From Flavobacteria bacterium GWA2_35_26 (GTDB lineage: Bacteria; Bacteroidota; Bacteroidia; Flavobacteriales; Flavobacteriaceae), in the NCBI GenBank assembly GCA_001800905.1, contig MGWH01000002.1, positions 62,001-126,000 of the forward strand: a stretch of 64,000 bases of DNA. Direction: 5' to 3'. Below are positions 34,725 through 46,813 of this stretch, piece by piece. A program made the position numbers and the translations under genes. Numbering within the stretch: the stretch's first letter is position 1; every line of letters starts with the position of its first letter. The notes under the pieces are model-generated. The model ran no database searches. It was not told the DNA's origin and saw only the letters and a program-made list of their open reading frames with translations.

Positions 34725-34825
34725 AGTAAATCTATTTTTACGTTTATGATACTTTCGATAGGTGAAACAAATGTAAAATAAAAAAAGAATAAATCACTCT
34801 ATACAAACCAGTTAAATAATGGTAT

Positions 34826-34856
34826 AAAAAAATCCCAAAGCAACTGCTTTGGGATT
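34826..34856 (-). terminator. Terminator of the immunophilin gene
   Basis: 12-bp stem AATCCCAAAGCA (34831-34842)/TGCTTTGGGATT (34845-34856); the A run at 34826-34832 becomes the T tail on the minus strand. Confidence 0.82.
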
Positions 34857-34880
34857 CGTTTATTGTATTCTGAATGAAAA

Positions 34881-35813
34881 TTACTTCACATCCATCAACT
34901 CTACGTCAAAGATTAATGTGGCATTTGGCGGAATCACTCCTCCAGCACCACGAGAACCATAACCCAAATGTGATGGAATCACAAATCGAGCTTTATCACC
35001 CACTTGTAACAAAGCAATTCCTTCATCCCAACCTTCGATCACATTACCTCTACCTAATGGAAATTCGATTGGTTTTTTTCGTGCGTAGGAACTATCAAAC
35101 ACTTTTCCGTCAGGTAATTGCCCTGAATAGTGAACCGATACTGTTTTACCGTCTTCTGCTTTTTTACCTGATCCTCTTTGGATAAACTGGTAACGTAAAC
35201 CACTTTCTGTTTTTTCAAAACCAGCAGCTAACTTTTCCATTTCAGCTTCAGCAGCAGCGCGTTCCGCTTCAATACGTTTAGCACGAGAACCTTCAAAAGT
35301 TCTAAAAGCTTCTACGGCATTCCATTGCTCTGCTTCTGCACCTACTCTAATTATTTCTAAAGATTCTAATAAATCTCCTTGAGCCACAGCATCCACTACA
35401 TCTTGACCTTCCACTACATGACCAAAAACGGTATGCTTACCATCTAACCAAGATGTTGGAACGTGAGTGATGTAAAATTGAGACCCATTAGTACCAGGTC
35501 CAGCATTGGCCATAGCCAAAACTCCTGGACGATCGTGTTTTAAATCGGGATGAAATTCATCGTCAAATTTATATCCCGCATCTCCTGTTCCTGTTCCTTG
35601 AGGACAACCTCCTTGAATCATAAAATCAGGAATCACACGGTGAAATGTTAATCCATCATAATATTTTGTTCCTTGTGGTTTTACTTTGTTCTCTAAGTTT
35701 CCTTCTGCCAAAGCCACAAAGTTACCTACCGTTCCAGGTGTTAAGTCGTGAGTTAATTTTACTACAACCGAACCCTTAGCGGTGTTGAATTTAGCGTATA
35801 TTCCGTTTTCCAT
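34881..35813 (-). CDS. Dual-family immunophilin: cyclophilin fused to FKBP
   Basis: 310 aa with two peptidyl-prolyl isomerase domains of unrelated folds. Cyclophilin part, about 5-155: [13 protein letters not shown] (57-69), NGSQFYIT (109-116), Trp122 in SWLDGKH. Linker, about 160-205: Ala/Glu-rich helix. FKBP part, about 206-310: VHYSGQ (227-232), FDSS (239-242), VIEGW (258-262), IPPNATLIF. Such cyclophilin-FKBP proteins (CFBP) have been described from Flavobacterium and a few other organisms. No signal peptide, so cytoplasmic folding help is likely. Single gene. Confidence 0.95.
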   Translation of the reverse strand: MENGIYAKFNTAKGSVVVKLTHDLTPGTVGNFVALAEGNLENKVKPQGTKYYDGLTFHRVIPDFMIQGGCPQGTGTGDAGYKFDDEFHPDLKHDRPGVLAMANAGPGTNGSQFYITHVPTSWLDGKHTVFGHVVEGQDVVDAVAQGDLLESLEIIRVGAEAEQWNAVEAFRTFEGSRAKRIEAERAAAEAEMEKLAAGFEKTESGLRYQFIQRGSGKKAEDGKTVSVHYSGQLPDGKVFDSSYARKKPIEFPLGRGNVIEGWDEGIALLQVGDKARFVIPSHLGYGSRGAGGVIPPNATLIFDVELMDVK

Positions 35814-35874
35814 TGTTGTTGATTTTTATTGAAGCGCAAAATTACAACAATATTATATAAATGACAAAACTTCA

Positions 35875-35990
35875 TGGGCGTGCCCTCCGCAGTAGCTTCG
35901 GTCGGGCTGTACGCTTTATCTTTTTAAACGGCTTCAAAAAAATTTGCTATTTAAAAAGGATGTCGCTTCCATCCCTCACGCAAGGACAGA
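35875..35990. repeat. GC-richer intergenic repeat element (copy 2)
   Basis: A block between the immunophilin gene and trmD with GGGCGTGCCC near one end, GGGCTGTACGCTTTATC in the middle and GGATGTCGCTTCCATCC near the other end. The last is a small hairpin (GGATG/CATCC). The order of motifs parallels 12455-12570. Its composition is unlike the neighbouring A/T-rich spacers. Confidence 0.55.
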
Positions 35991-36067
35991 TTTCATAAAA
36001 CAGATTCATTATTAAAACTAGGTTAAACTTTGTACCTTTGGCCCTTCCAACTTTGCAACTATTTGAA

Positions 36068-36745
36068 ATGCGTATAGATATTATTACTGTTCTACCTGAA
36101 TTATTACGAAGCCCATTCGAAGCTTCTATTATGAAACGTGCTATCGACAAAGGATTGGTAGAAGTTCATATCCATAATTTACGTGACTATACTACCAATA
36201 AGCAAAAAAGTGTCGATGATTATCCTTTTGGCGGTGGCGCTGGAATGGTGATGACCGTTCAACCTATTGATGACTGTATTACACATTTAAAAAGTCAAAG
36301 AACCTACGACGAAATCATTTATATGTCGCCCGATGGTGAAACGCTGAATCAAAAAATGGCGAATACTATGTCCATGTATGACAACATCATTATTTTATGT
36401 GGTCATTATAAAGGAGTCGATCAACGGGTGCGTGATCATTTTATTACCAAAGAAATTTCAATTGGAGATTATGTTTTAAGCGGAGGAGAATTAGGTGCTT
36501 TAGTACTTTCAGATGCCTTAATCCGATTAATACCAGGTGTTTTGAGCGATGAAACCTCGGCCCTAACCGACAGTTTTCAAGACGGATTGTTATCCGGTCC
36601 TATTTATACTCGCCCTGCCGATTACAAAGGATGGAAAGTACCCGAAGTCTTAACTAGTGGGAATTTTGCCAAGATCGATCAATGGCGAGAAGATAAGGCG
36701 TACGAGCATACAAAAAACCGTCGTCCCGACTTGTTAGAAGACTAA
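36068..36745 (+). CDS. trmD: tRNA (guanine-N1-)-methyltransferase
   Basis: 225 aa from ATG 36068 ([13 protein letters not shown]); the frame is open to a TTG at 36038 but that crosses the -7 box TACCTTTG (36033-36040). SPOUT knot methylase that makes m1G37 in tRNA. Signatures: [42 protein letters not shown] and [10 protein letters not shown]. Next to rplS, a classical partner in many genomes, but with a separate leader region in between. Confidence 0.96.
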   Translation: MRIDIITVLPELLRSPFEASIMKRAIDKGLVEVHIHNLRDYTTNKQKSVDDYPFGGGAGMVMTVQPIDDCITHLKSQRTYDEIIYMSPDGETLNQKMANTMSMYDNIIILCGHYKGVDQRVRDHFITKEISIGDYVLSGGELGALVLSDALIRLIPGVLSDETSALTDSFQDGLLSGPIYTRPADYKGWKVPEVLTSGNFAKIDQWREDKAYEHTKNRRPDLLED

Positions 36746-36791
36746 AGCATTATTTTTTTGATTTTTTTCTAAAATATTCAAAATTTATAAT

Positions 36792-36870
36792 TAATTTCGC
36801 AGCCGCATTAGACCAACCTCTGGCGAGAACCGTGAATGTTGCTCTATATTAAACCATAATTAAAATTATC
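36792..36870 (+). promoter_or_regulatory. Structured leader of rplS (candidate L19 autoregulatory leader)
   Basis: A hairpin is formed by AGCCGCATT (36801-36809) with AATGTTGCT (36835-36843), eight of nine pairs, enclosing G/C-containing inner segments (CCAACCTCTGG, GGCGAGAACC). A -7-like box TAATTTCG at 36792-36799 precedes it. A family of flavobacterial L19 leaders has been described; I believe this is a member, without having run a covariance search. Confidence 0.6.
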
Positions 36871-37224
36871 ATGGCAGATTTAATGAAATTCGTTAAAGAC
36901 GAATTTGTAACAAGAAAAGATTTCCCAGATTTCGGAGCTGGAGACACAATTACAGTTTTCTACGAAATTAAAGAGGGTGAAAAAACTAGAACTCAGTTTT
37001 TTAAAGGAGTAGTAATTCAAAGAAGAGGTTCTGGAAACACAGAAACTTTTACTATTCGTAAAATGTCTGGAGCAATTGGAGTAGAACGTATCTTCCCAGT
37101 TAACTTGCCAGCTTTGCAAAAAATCGAAATCAATAAGAAAGGTGCTGTACGTAGAGCTAGAATTTTCTACTTCAGAGAACTTACTGGTAAAAAAGCAAAA
37201 ATTAAAGATAAAAGAAGATTCTAA
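36871..37224 (+). CDS. rplS: 50S ribosomal protein L19
   Basis: 117 aa. Clear L19: DTITVFYEIKEGEKTRTQFFKGVVIQRRGSG, TFTIRKMSGAIGVERIFP and a basic C-terminus with KGAVRRARIFYFREL. It lies at the 30S-50S interface. Monocistronic after the structured leader and with its own terminator. Confidence 0.97.
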   Translation: MADLMKFVKDEFVTRKDFPDFGAGDTITVFYEIKEGEKTRTQFFKGVVIQRRGSGNTETFTIRKMSGAIGVERIFPVNLPALQKIEINKKGAVRRARIFYFRELTGKKAKIKDKRRF

Positions 37225-37242
37225 TATCTTCTTCATTTTAAA

Positions 37243-37273
37243 AAAGTCCCACCATGTGGGACTTTTTTTTGTC
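37243..37273 (+). terminator. rplS terminator
   Basis: 13-bp stem AAAAAAGTCCCAC/GTGGGACTTTTTT with a 3-base loop and a T run. Confidence 0.88.
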
Positions 37274-37423
37274 ATAAAATGAGCTTAAAATTCTCAATTT
37301 AGGAATTTTACCACCCTAAAAATAACAATTTGCAAATAAGGTGTTTAATCCCTTTAAATATTCGTTTTTATCCAGTCCTACGACATATTTTTACATCTGA
37401 TTTTCCTATATTTGCCCCGCTAA

Positions 37424-39709
<2,286 letters not shown>

Positions 39710-39734
39710 TTCAACTTTTTCACAAATACTATTT

Positions 39735-39765
39735 AAAGGCAACTAATTTAGTTGCCTTTTTTTTA
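39735..39765 (+). terminator. icd terminator
   Basis: 10-bp stem AAAGGCAACT/AGTTGCCTTT, loop AATTT, then T run. Confidence 0.85.
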
Positions 39766-39819
39766 ACGTTTAATTTCATTAATTGTAATTACTTTTAATG
39801 AAATTTGTATCGGATTCAA

Positions 39820-42216
39820 ATGAAAAATCAAATGATGATTTCAAAAAAAATTAGCCTACTCCTTTGCCTCTTTTTATGTTGCTTTTCAGTGACTGCACAG
39901 GAAAAATTTACTTTAAGTGGAACTATTAGCGACAGCAATAGCAATGAAACATTAATTGGTGTCAATCTATTCATACCTGAATTAAAAACAGGAATAACTA
40001 CAAATGAATATGGTTTTTATTCCATTACTATTCCAAAAGGCTCCTACACTATCCGAATTAGTTATATGGGATACAACTCGCTTGAAGAGAAAATACTTTT
40101 AGAAAAGAATACCAAAACAAATTTCAAACTATTCACTTCAGAAAATACATTAAAAGAAGTAATTGTTACCGATACCAAAACAAAAACTGATATTCGGAAA
40201 CCCGAAATGAGTGTCAACAAACTCTCGATCTCGGCGATTAAAAGAATGCCTGTTGTTTTGGGAGAAGTAGATGTTTTAAAATCCATTTTATTACTTCCTG
40301 GTGTAACCAATGCTGGCGAAGGCGCTTCAGGATTCAATGTGCGTGGTGGGGGTGCTGATCAAAACTTAATTCTATTGGACGAAGCGACTATTTTTAATTC
40401 GTCACATGTATTTGGTTTTTTCTCTGTTTTTAACCCAGACGCTATAAAAGATTTGAAATTATACAAAGGTGGTATTCCAGCACGTTTTGGAGGGAGAGCG
40501 GCCTCTGTTTTGGATATTTATCAAAAAGACGGAAATAGTAAAAAATTCAGTACCAATGGAGGAATTGGATTAATTTCAAGTCGTTTGTTACTTGAAGGCC
40601 CTTTAGTAAAAGACAAAGGATCCTTTTTAATTGGAGGTCGAAGTTCTTATGCGCATTTATTTCTGAAACTTTCTGAAGATCAAAAAGATAACGCAGCCTA
40701 TTTCTACGATTTAAACACAAAACTAAGTTACAAAATCAACCCCAATAATAATTTGTTTTTGTCGGGGTACTTTGGTCGAGATGTTTTCAGCTTAGCCAAT
40801 AGTTTTACCAATATTTACGGAAATTCAACGCTAAATCTAAGATGGAATCACTTGTTTTCTAACAAACTTTTCTCCAACCTATCTTTAATTTATTCTGACT
40901 ATTATTACGGACTAGATTTGGATTTTGTAGGTTTCAAATGGGATTCGGGTATTAAAAATTACAACATTAAATACGATTTGAAAAATTACATTTCAGATCG
41001 ATTTAAACTTAATTATGGACTTAATGCCATTTATTACGATTTCAATCCTGGAATTATAAAGCCTTCAGACAGCAATTCTGGAATAAACTTTTCGCAATTG
41101 GACAAAAAATATGCTTTTGAACCCGCAATATATATCAATGCCGATCAAGAACTTAGCTCCGAAATTTCTATTTCGTATGGATTGCGTTATAGTTTGTTTT
41201 ACCGTTTAGGCCAATCCGATTTAAATGTGTACGCTAATAACAACCCGGTTGTATTTAATCCAGAGCTTCAAATTTATGAAAAAGCTACTCCTATTGGCAA
41301 AACCGCATTCGATAAAAATGAGGTAATGAAAAGCTACAACTACCTTGAACCCCGTTTTTCTGCGGCCTACCAATTGAATGACAAACAATCGATAAAAGCG
41401 AGTTATAATCGAATGGTACAATACCTTCAATTGGTCTCAAATACTTCTTCTCCTACTCCTCTCGATGTATGGACACCAAGCGATGCATTCATCAAACCAC
41501 AAATAGCAGATCAGGTTGCTTTAGGCTATTTCACAAATTTTAAAAATGATTTGTATTCATTAGAAGTAGAAACCTATTATAAAAAAGTACAAAACCGAAT
41601 TGATTATATTGATGGAGCCGATTTGATTGCCAATAATGCGTTGGAACAAGTCATTTTGAATGGACAAATGAGATCGTATGGATTAGAAGTGATGTTAAAG
41701 AAAAATGAAGGCCGCCTTAACGGTTGGATTTCCTATACATTATCCCGCTCTGAGCAACAAACGCCTGGGAGAACAAATCTAGAAACCGGGATAAATAATG
41801 GACAGTGGTACAAATCGGCTTATGATAAATTACACAATTTAGCGGTAACCAGTTCTTATTTACTGAATGAAAAATGGTCCTTTGGAGCTAATTTTGCTTT
41901 ACAATCGGGCCAGCCAGTTACCTATCCAAATGGACAATATCAATATCTTGGAATTACAATTCCTAGTTATGGATTGCGAAATGAGAATCGTCTACCCACC
42001 TATCATCATTTAGACATTTCAGCCACCCTAACCCCTAGAAAAAATAGTAACCGAAACTGGAAAGGAGAATGGGTATTTAGTATTTATAATTTGTATAATA
42101 GAAAAAATGCTGCGGCAATTAACTTTAGACAAAATAGTGATACTGGAAATAATGAAGCGGTAAAAACATCTATTTTCGGAATGGTTCCAGCCGTAAGTTA
42201 TAATTTTAAATTTTAA
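39820..42216 (+). CDS. TonB-dependent outer-membrane receptor with carboxypeptidase-like N-terminal domain
   Basis: 798 aa from ATG 39820 (an in-frame TTG at 39805 is not needed). Signal peptide to about residue 27 (FCCFSVTAQ region), then a carboxypeptidase-D-like beta domain (FTLSGTISD...TTNEYGFYSI...YMGYNS, about 30-110), the plug domain (NVRGGGADQNLILLDEA; GGIPARFGG), and a 22-strand barrel ending in an aromatic residue (YNFKF). Not a SusC: no SusD partner and no SusC signature length. It is followed after 5 bases by a DUF4249 lipoprotein, a recurring pair in Bacteroidota. Ligand unknown. Confidence 0.92.
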   Translation: MKNQMMISKKISLLLCLFLCCFSVTAQEKFTLSGTISDSNSNETLIGVNLFIPELKTGITTNEYGFYSITIPKGSYTIRISYMGYNSLEEKILLEKNTKTNFKLFTSENTLKEVIVTDTKTKTDIRKPEMSVNKLSISAIKRMPVVLGEVDVLKSILLLPGVTNAGEGASGFNVRGGGADQNLILLDEATIFNSSHVFGFFSVFNPDAIKDLKLYKGGIPARFGGRAASVLDIYQKDGNSKKFSTNGGIGLISSRLLLEGPLVKDKGSFLIGGRSSYAHLFLKLSEDQKDNAAYFYDLNTKLSYKINPNNNLFLSGYFGRDVFSLANSFTNIYGNSTLNLRWNHLFSNKLFSNLSLIYSDYYYGLDLDFVGFKWDSGIKNYNIKYDLKNYISDRFKLNYGLNAIYYDFNPGIIKPSDSNSGINFSQLDKKYAFEPAIYINADQELSSEISISYGLRYSLFYRLGQSDLNVYANNNPVVFNPELQIYEKATPIGKTAFDKNEVMKSYNYLEPRFSAAYQLNDKQSIKASYNRMVQYLQLVSNTSSPTPLDVWTPSDAFIKPQIADQVALGYFTNFKNDLYSLEVETYYKKVQNRIDYIDGADLIANNALEQVILNGQMRSYGLEVMLKKNEGRLNGWISYTLSRSEQQTPGRTNLETGINNGQWYKSAYDKLHNLAVTSSYLLNEKWSFGANFALQSGQPVTYPNGQYQYLGITIPSYGLRNENRLPTYHHLDISATLTPRKNSNRNWKGEWVFSIYNLYNRKNAAAINFRQNSDTGNNEAVKTSIFGMVPAVSYNFKF

Positions 42217-42221
42217 ACGTT

Positions 42222-43043
42222 ATGAGAAAATTATATTCATTACTAACTATAATTGCCTGTTTAGCGCTTTTCAGTTGCGAAGAAGTGATTCCATTAGATC
42301 TAAAATCAGGAACGCCGAAACTCGTCGTGGAAGCTGCTTTAACCTGGAAAAAAGGTACTAACGGTAGTGTTCAAAAAATAAAACTAAGCACTACAACGGA
42401 TTATTATAGTGATACCCCAAAATATGTAAAAGGGGCGACAGTCTTTGTTCAAAATAGTGCCAATCAAAGTTTTACTTTTGTTGAAGTGCCAAACACAGGA
42501 GAATATAAATGTTCGAATTTTATTCCAGTAATTGGTGAAACCTACCGCTTGTCAATTCGTTACAATGGCAGCACCTATAACGCTCAAGAAGTAATGCAAC
42601 CCGTTGCTACAATTGTAAAAGTGGAACAAAATAACAATGGTGGTTTTGGCGGAAAAAATATTGAATTGAAAGCACATTATATCGACCCCACAGCAGTAAA
42701 AAATTACTACCTCTACCGCTATACCTATTCAAGTCAAGTAACATCCAATTTCTATACTGATGAAGATGTATTCTATAATGGAAATGAATTTTTCAGTATC
42801 TCACAAAACGATAAAATTAAATCTGGTGATAAAGTAGAAATCAATCATTATGGGATTTCTAGAACCTATTTTAACTATATGTCAGTACTAGTAAGTATTG
42901 CCGGTAATGGTGGTGGCGGACCATTTCAATCGCCTCCAGCAACCGTAAGAGGAAATATAATCAATACTACACAAGAAGAAAATTTCCCATTAGGATACTT
43001 TTCATTAAGTGAATACGACTCTATAAACTATACCGTTAAATAA
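42222..43043 (+). CDS. DUF4249 lipoprotein, partner of the TonB receptor
   Basis: 273 aa. Lipoprotein signal: MRKLYSLLTIIACLALFSCEE with lipobox LFSC, Cys at about 19. Then the DUF4249 pattern: VIPLDLKSGTPKLVVEAALTW, beta strands and a C-terminal segment VRGNIINTTQEENFPLGYFSLSEYD. The residue after Cys (Glu) is compatible with surface-exposed flavobacterial lipoproteins but does not prove it. It is translated 5 bases after the receptor, so the two are likely a complex. Confidence 0.9.
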   Translation: MRKLYSLLTIIACLALFSCEEVIPLDLKSGTPKLVVEAALTWKKGTNGSVQKIKLSTTTDYYSDTPKYVKGATVFVQNSANQSFTFVEVPNTGEYKCSNFIPVIGETYRLSIRYNGSTYNAQEVMQPVATIVKVEQNNNGGFGGKNIELKAHYIDPTAVKNYYLYRYTYSSQVTSNFYTDEDVFYNGNEFFSISQNDKIKSGDKVEINHYGISRTYFNYMSVLVSIAGNGGGGPFQSPPATVRGNIINTTQEENFPLGYFSLSEYDSINYTVK

Positions 43044-43077
43044 AATCCGCTATTTGTAAAATTAAAACCAGTACAAA

Positions 43078-43740
43078 ATGTCTTCACATCACATCGTTCG
43101 AGACGACCAAGAACCTGCTTTAATTATAGCCAATGGTGCCGCCTGCCAACCTGAATTATTGGGGCAGTTATTAGAATGGTCCCCATTAGTGGTTGTATTG
43201 GATGCTGCCATGGAGCGCGTAATGGAACTGGATATAAAAGTTGATGTTTTATTGGGCGATTTTGATGCTGATTTTGACCCTGAAAAATACCAAACAGAAC
43301 AATTTCCCATTGACATTATTCATACTCCTGATCAAAACAAAACCGACTTAGAGAAAGCATTTGATTATTTAATCGAACGCAATATTCCAGCTGTGAATGT
43401 GATTTGGGCAACAGGAAAACGGGCCGATCATACCATTACCAATATCACCAATATTACACGCTATCGTGATCGTTTAAAAATTGTTCTCTTGGACGACCAT
43501 TCCAAAGTTTTTTTATTACCAAAAAAATTCGAGAAATGGTATACCGCTAACACTCCTATTTCTTTAATTCCAATTGGCCATGTAACAGGGATTCATTCTT
43601 CTAATTTATTTTATCCTTTGCAAAACGATTCACTCACCATTGGCTATCGAACTGGAAGCAGTAATCACGTTATTGAAGACGGCATCGTGACCATTGCACA
43701 TGAAGAAGGCGATTTACTTCTGATGGAATGTTTTGATTAA
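43078..43740 (+). CDS. Thiamine pyrophosphokinase
   Basis: 220 aa. Transfers pyrophosphate from ATP to thiamine. Seen: LIIANGAACQPELL, LLGDFDAD (Mg-binding Asp), DQNKTDLEKAFDYL (the conserved TPK motif) and the C-terminal thiamine-binding domain with GYRTGSSNHVIEDG. It follows the DUF4249 gene by 34 bases; may be a separate unit. Confidence 0.9.
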   Translation: MSSHHIVRDDQEPALIIANGAACQPELLGQLLEWSPLVVVLDAAMERVMELDIKVDVLLGDFDADFDPEKYQTEQFPIDIIHTPDQNKTDLEKAFDYLIERNIPAVNVIWATGKRADHTITNITNITRYRDRLKIVLLDDHSKVFLLPKKFEKWYTANTPISLIPIGHVTGIHSSNLFYPLQNDSLTIGYRTGSSNHVIEDGIVTIAHEEGDLLLMECFD

Positions 43741-43776
43741 AGTATTCCAAAACAGATTGATTATCTTTACCTCGAA

Positions 43777-44730
43777 ATGAAAAAAGAACAAGCAGCAATC
43801 AGTCCCCAAAAACCAAATTTACACCCAAGAAATCGCGACAATTCGGGCTATCATTTTGACCAATTAATTCAATCTTGTCCAGAACTCGAGGCATTTGTTT
43901 TTACTAATGAGTATCAAACTCAGACTATTGATTTTGCAAATCCAGAAGCCGTAAAAACCTTAAACAAGGCTTTATTAACGAAGCATTTTGGAATAAAAAA
44001 TTGGGACATTCCTAAAAATTACCTCTGTCCCCCTATTCCAGGGCGTGCAGATTACATTCACTATATCGCAGATTTATTAGCATTGAGCAATAACGGAATT
44101 ATTCCGCAAGGCGAAACTGTGCAAGGTTTAGATGTTGGAATTGGCGCCAATTGCATCTATCCAATAATTGGAAATAGCACCTACAACTGGAGCTTTGTCG
44201 GTACTGATATTGATGAGAATGCGATTCAAAATTGCAAGAAAATCATTCAAAATAATCCTCAATTAATGGATGCCATTAGTTTGCAATTACAACCCGAATC
44301 ACGATTTATTTTCAAGAACATCATAACACCCGAAGATCGTTTTGCTTTTACCATTTGCAATCCGCCTTTCCATAAATCGGAAGAGGAAGCCAACAAAGGA
44401 ACGCTTCGAAAAATATCCAATTTAAACCAACAAAAAACAAAAAAAGCAATACTCAACTTTGGTGGTCAAAATGGCGAATTATGGTGTGATGGTGGCGAAC
44501 TGCGGTTCATTACCCAAATGATTTACGAAAGTGTCAAATACCCTTTGAACTGTTTGTGGTTTACCACATTGGTTTCCAAAAAAGAAAATCTTTCCACTAT
44601 TTATAAAACCTTGAGTAAAGTAAATGCTGTCGAAATAAAAACAGTCAATATGGCTCAAGGCCAAAAAACGAGTCGATTCGTGGCTTGGACCTTTATGACT
44701 GCTGACCAACAAAAAGCCTGGCAATTCTAA
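43777..44730 (+). CDS. rlmF: 23S rRNA (adenine(1618)-N(6))-methyltransferase
   Basis: 317 aa. SAM-dependent N6-adenine methylase acting on A1618. SAM-site GLDVGIGANCIYPIIG at about 110-125, then the catalytic NPPF in ICNPPFHKSEEEA, plus the N-terminal LHPRNRDNSGYHFDQL block characteristic of RlmF. Preceded 36 bases upstream by thiamine pyrophosphokinase. Confidence 0.95.
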   Translation: MKKEQAAISPQKPNLHPRNRDNSGYHFDQLIQSCPELEAFVFTNEYQTQTIDFANPEAVKTLNKALLTKHFGIKNWDIPKNYLCPPIPGRADYIHYIADLLALSNNGIIPQGETVQGLDVGIGANCIYPIIGNSTYNWSFVGTDIDENAIQNCKKIIQNNPQLMDAISLQLQPESRFIFKNIITPEDRFAFTICNPPFHKSEEEANKGTLRKISNLNQQKTKKAILNFGGQNGELWCDGGELRFITQMIYESVKYPLNCLWFTTLVSKKENLSTIYKTLSKVNAVEIKTVNMAQGQKTSRFVAWTFMTADQQKAWQF

Positions 44731-44810
44731 ATAGAACAACTTCCCTTTCAATTACAATTTAGACTTATTAGTCCATTGATCTCTTGAGTCGAATTAAGTA
44801 TCTTTACCAA

Positions 44811-46802
44811 ATGAATTTCCAAGTAGTATCTGATTACCAACCCAAAGGCGACCAACCGCAAGCTATTGAAAAATTAGCTCGTGGAATCACTGATGGCGAA
44901 CAATTCCAAACTTTATTAGGAGTTACAGGATCTGGTAAAACATTCACAGTGGCCAATGTTATTCAGGAAGTGCAACGCCCCACTTTGGTTTTGGCACACA
45001 ATAAAACTTTGGCGGCGCAATTGTATTCCGAATTCAAACAATTTTTTCCCAACAATGCGGTAGAATATTTTGTTTCTTATTACGATTACTATCAACCTGA
45101 AGCTTTTATGCCGGTTACAGGCGTTTTTATTGAAAAGGATTTATCTATCAATGAAGAGCTAGAAAAAATGCGTTTAAGCACTACTTCTTCCCTACTTTCT
45201 GGTCGAAGAGATATTTTGGTTGTGGCTTCAGTTTCCTGTTTGTACGGTATTGGAAATCCCGTGGAATTTCAAAAAAACGTGATTGCTCTAGAACGCGATC
45301 AAGCGATATCTAGAACCAAATTACTTCACAGTTTAGTGCAAAGTTTATATTCCAGAACTGAAGCTGATTTTACCCCTGGAAATTTTCGAATAAAAGGCGA
45401 CACGGTTGAAGTATATCCAAGTTATGCTGATGAAGCCTTTCGTATTCATTTCTTTGGTGACGAAATCGAAGAGATCGAGAGCTTTGATGTTAAAAATGCC
45501 CAAGTATTAGAGAAGTTTGAAAAACTTACCATATATCCCGCTAACATGTTTGTGACCTCACCCGATGTGTTGCAAAATGCTATTTGGGAAATCCAACAAG
45601 ACTTGGTCAAACAAGTCGATTATTTTAAAGAAATTGGCAAGCATTTAGAAGCCAAACGTCTTGAAGAAAGAACCAATTTTGATTTGGAAATGATCCGGGA
45701 ATTAGGTTATTGTTCAGGTATCGAAAACTATTCACGTTACCTTGACGGCCGAGAAGCTGGAACACGACCGTTCTGCTTATTGGATTATTTTCCAAAAGAC
45801 TTTTTAATGGTAGTAGACGAAAGTCACGTTACCTTATCGCAAGTGCATGCCATGTATGGCGGCGACCGAAGTCGAAAAGAAAACTTAGTTGAATACGGTT
45901 TCCGTTTGCCTGCCGCTATGGACAACCGTCCGTTGAAATTTGAAGAATTTGAAGCGATGCAAAATCAAGTGATTTATGTGTCAGCAACACCCGCCGACTA
46001 TGAATTGCAAAAAACAGATGGCGTTGTTGTAGAACAAGTGATTCGACCAACGGGTCTTTTGGATCCCATTATTGAAGTGCGACCAAGTTTGAATCAGATC
46101 GATGATTTGATCGAAGAAATTCAACAACGATGTGAATTAGATGAGCGCGTTTTAGTGACTACTTTGACGAAAAGAATGGCAGAAGAATTAGCCAAATATT
46201 TGACCAAAGTATCCATTCGCTGCCGTTATATTCATTCCGATGTAGATACATTGGAACGTATCGAAATCATGCAAGATTTACGCAAAGGATTGTTTGATGT
46301 ATTGATAGGTGTTAACTTATTGCGTGAAGGTTTAGACTTACCAGAAGTGTCTTTGGTAGCCATTTTAGATGCCGATAAAGAAGGTTTTTTACGAAGCCAT
46401 CGTTCGCTAACACAAACCATTGGACGTGCGGCGCGAAACCTAAATGGAAAAGCGATCATGTATGCGGATAAAATAACGGATAGCATGCAAAAAACAATTG
46501 ACGAAACCAATTACCGAAGAACCAAACAAATCAACTTCAACTTGGAGAACAATCAAGTTCCGCAGGCTTTGAACAAAAAAATAGATTCGGCTTTTACCAA
46601 AAACCCATTGGTAGAATACGAATTGGGACATACTTTAAATGTAGCTGCTGAAGCTGAAACAGCTTATTTATCCAAAGCTGAAATTGATAAATTAATACGC
46701 GAAAAGCGTAAATCAATGGAAAAAGCAGCCAAAGAATTGGACTTTATGCAAGCCGCCAAATTGCGTGACGAAATCAAAAAATTACAAGAACAAGCGTCTT
46801 AA
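44811..46802 (+). CDS. uvrB: Excinuclease ABC subunit B
   Basis: 663 aa from ATG 44811 (MNFQVVSDYQPKGDQPQAI), the conserved start; the frame is open to a TTG at 44784, but a -7-like box TATCTTTA at 44799-44806 falls between. Nucleotide excision repair damage-verifying helicase. Walker A GVTGSGKT (37-44), the beta-hairpin region VEYFVSYYDYYQPEAF, helicase motifs VVDESHVT, and the UVR domain at the C-terminus (KAAKELDFMQAAKLRDEIKKL). uvrA is not in this window. Confidence 0.97.
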   Translation: MNFQVVSDYQPKGDQPQAIEKLARGITDGEQFQTLLGVTGSGKTFTVANVIQEVQRPTLVLAHNKTLAAQLYSEFKQFFPNNAVEYFVSYYDYYQPEAFMPVTGVFIEKDLSINEELEKMRLSTTSSLLSGRRDILVVASVSCLYGIGNPVEFQKNVIALERDQAISRTKLLHSLVQSLYSRTEADFTPGNFRIKGDTVEVYPSYADEAFRIHFFGDEIEEIESFDVKNAQVLEKFEKLTIYPANMFVTSPDVLQNAIWEIQQDLVKQVDYFKEIGKHLEAKRLEERTNFDLEMIRELGYCSGIENYSRYLDGREAGTRPFCLLDYFPKDFLMVVDESHVTLSQVHAMYGGDRSRKENLVEYGFRLPAAMDNRPLKFEEFEAMQNQVIYVSATPADYELQKTDGVVVEQVIRPTGLLDPIIEVRPSLNQIDDLIEEIQQRCELDERVLVTTLTKRMAEELAKYLTKVSIRCRYIHSDVDTLERIEIMQDLRKGLFDVLIGVNLLREGLDLPEVSLVAILDADKEGFLRSHRSLTQTIGRAARNLNGKAIMYADKITDSMQKTIDETNYRRTKQINFNLENNQVPQALNKKIDSAFTKNPLVEYELGHTLNVAAEAETAYLSKAEIDKLIREKRKSMEKAAKELDFMQAAKLRDEIKKLQEQAS

Positions 46803-46813
46803 TTCTTTAGTTT

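Noticed and set aside
39820..43043. A polysaccharide utilisation locus
   Set aside because: No SusD-type protein, glycoside hydrolase or regulator is linked; DUF4249 pairs with non-SusC receptors.
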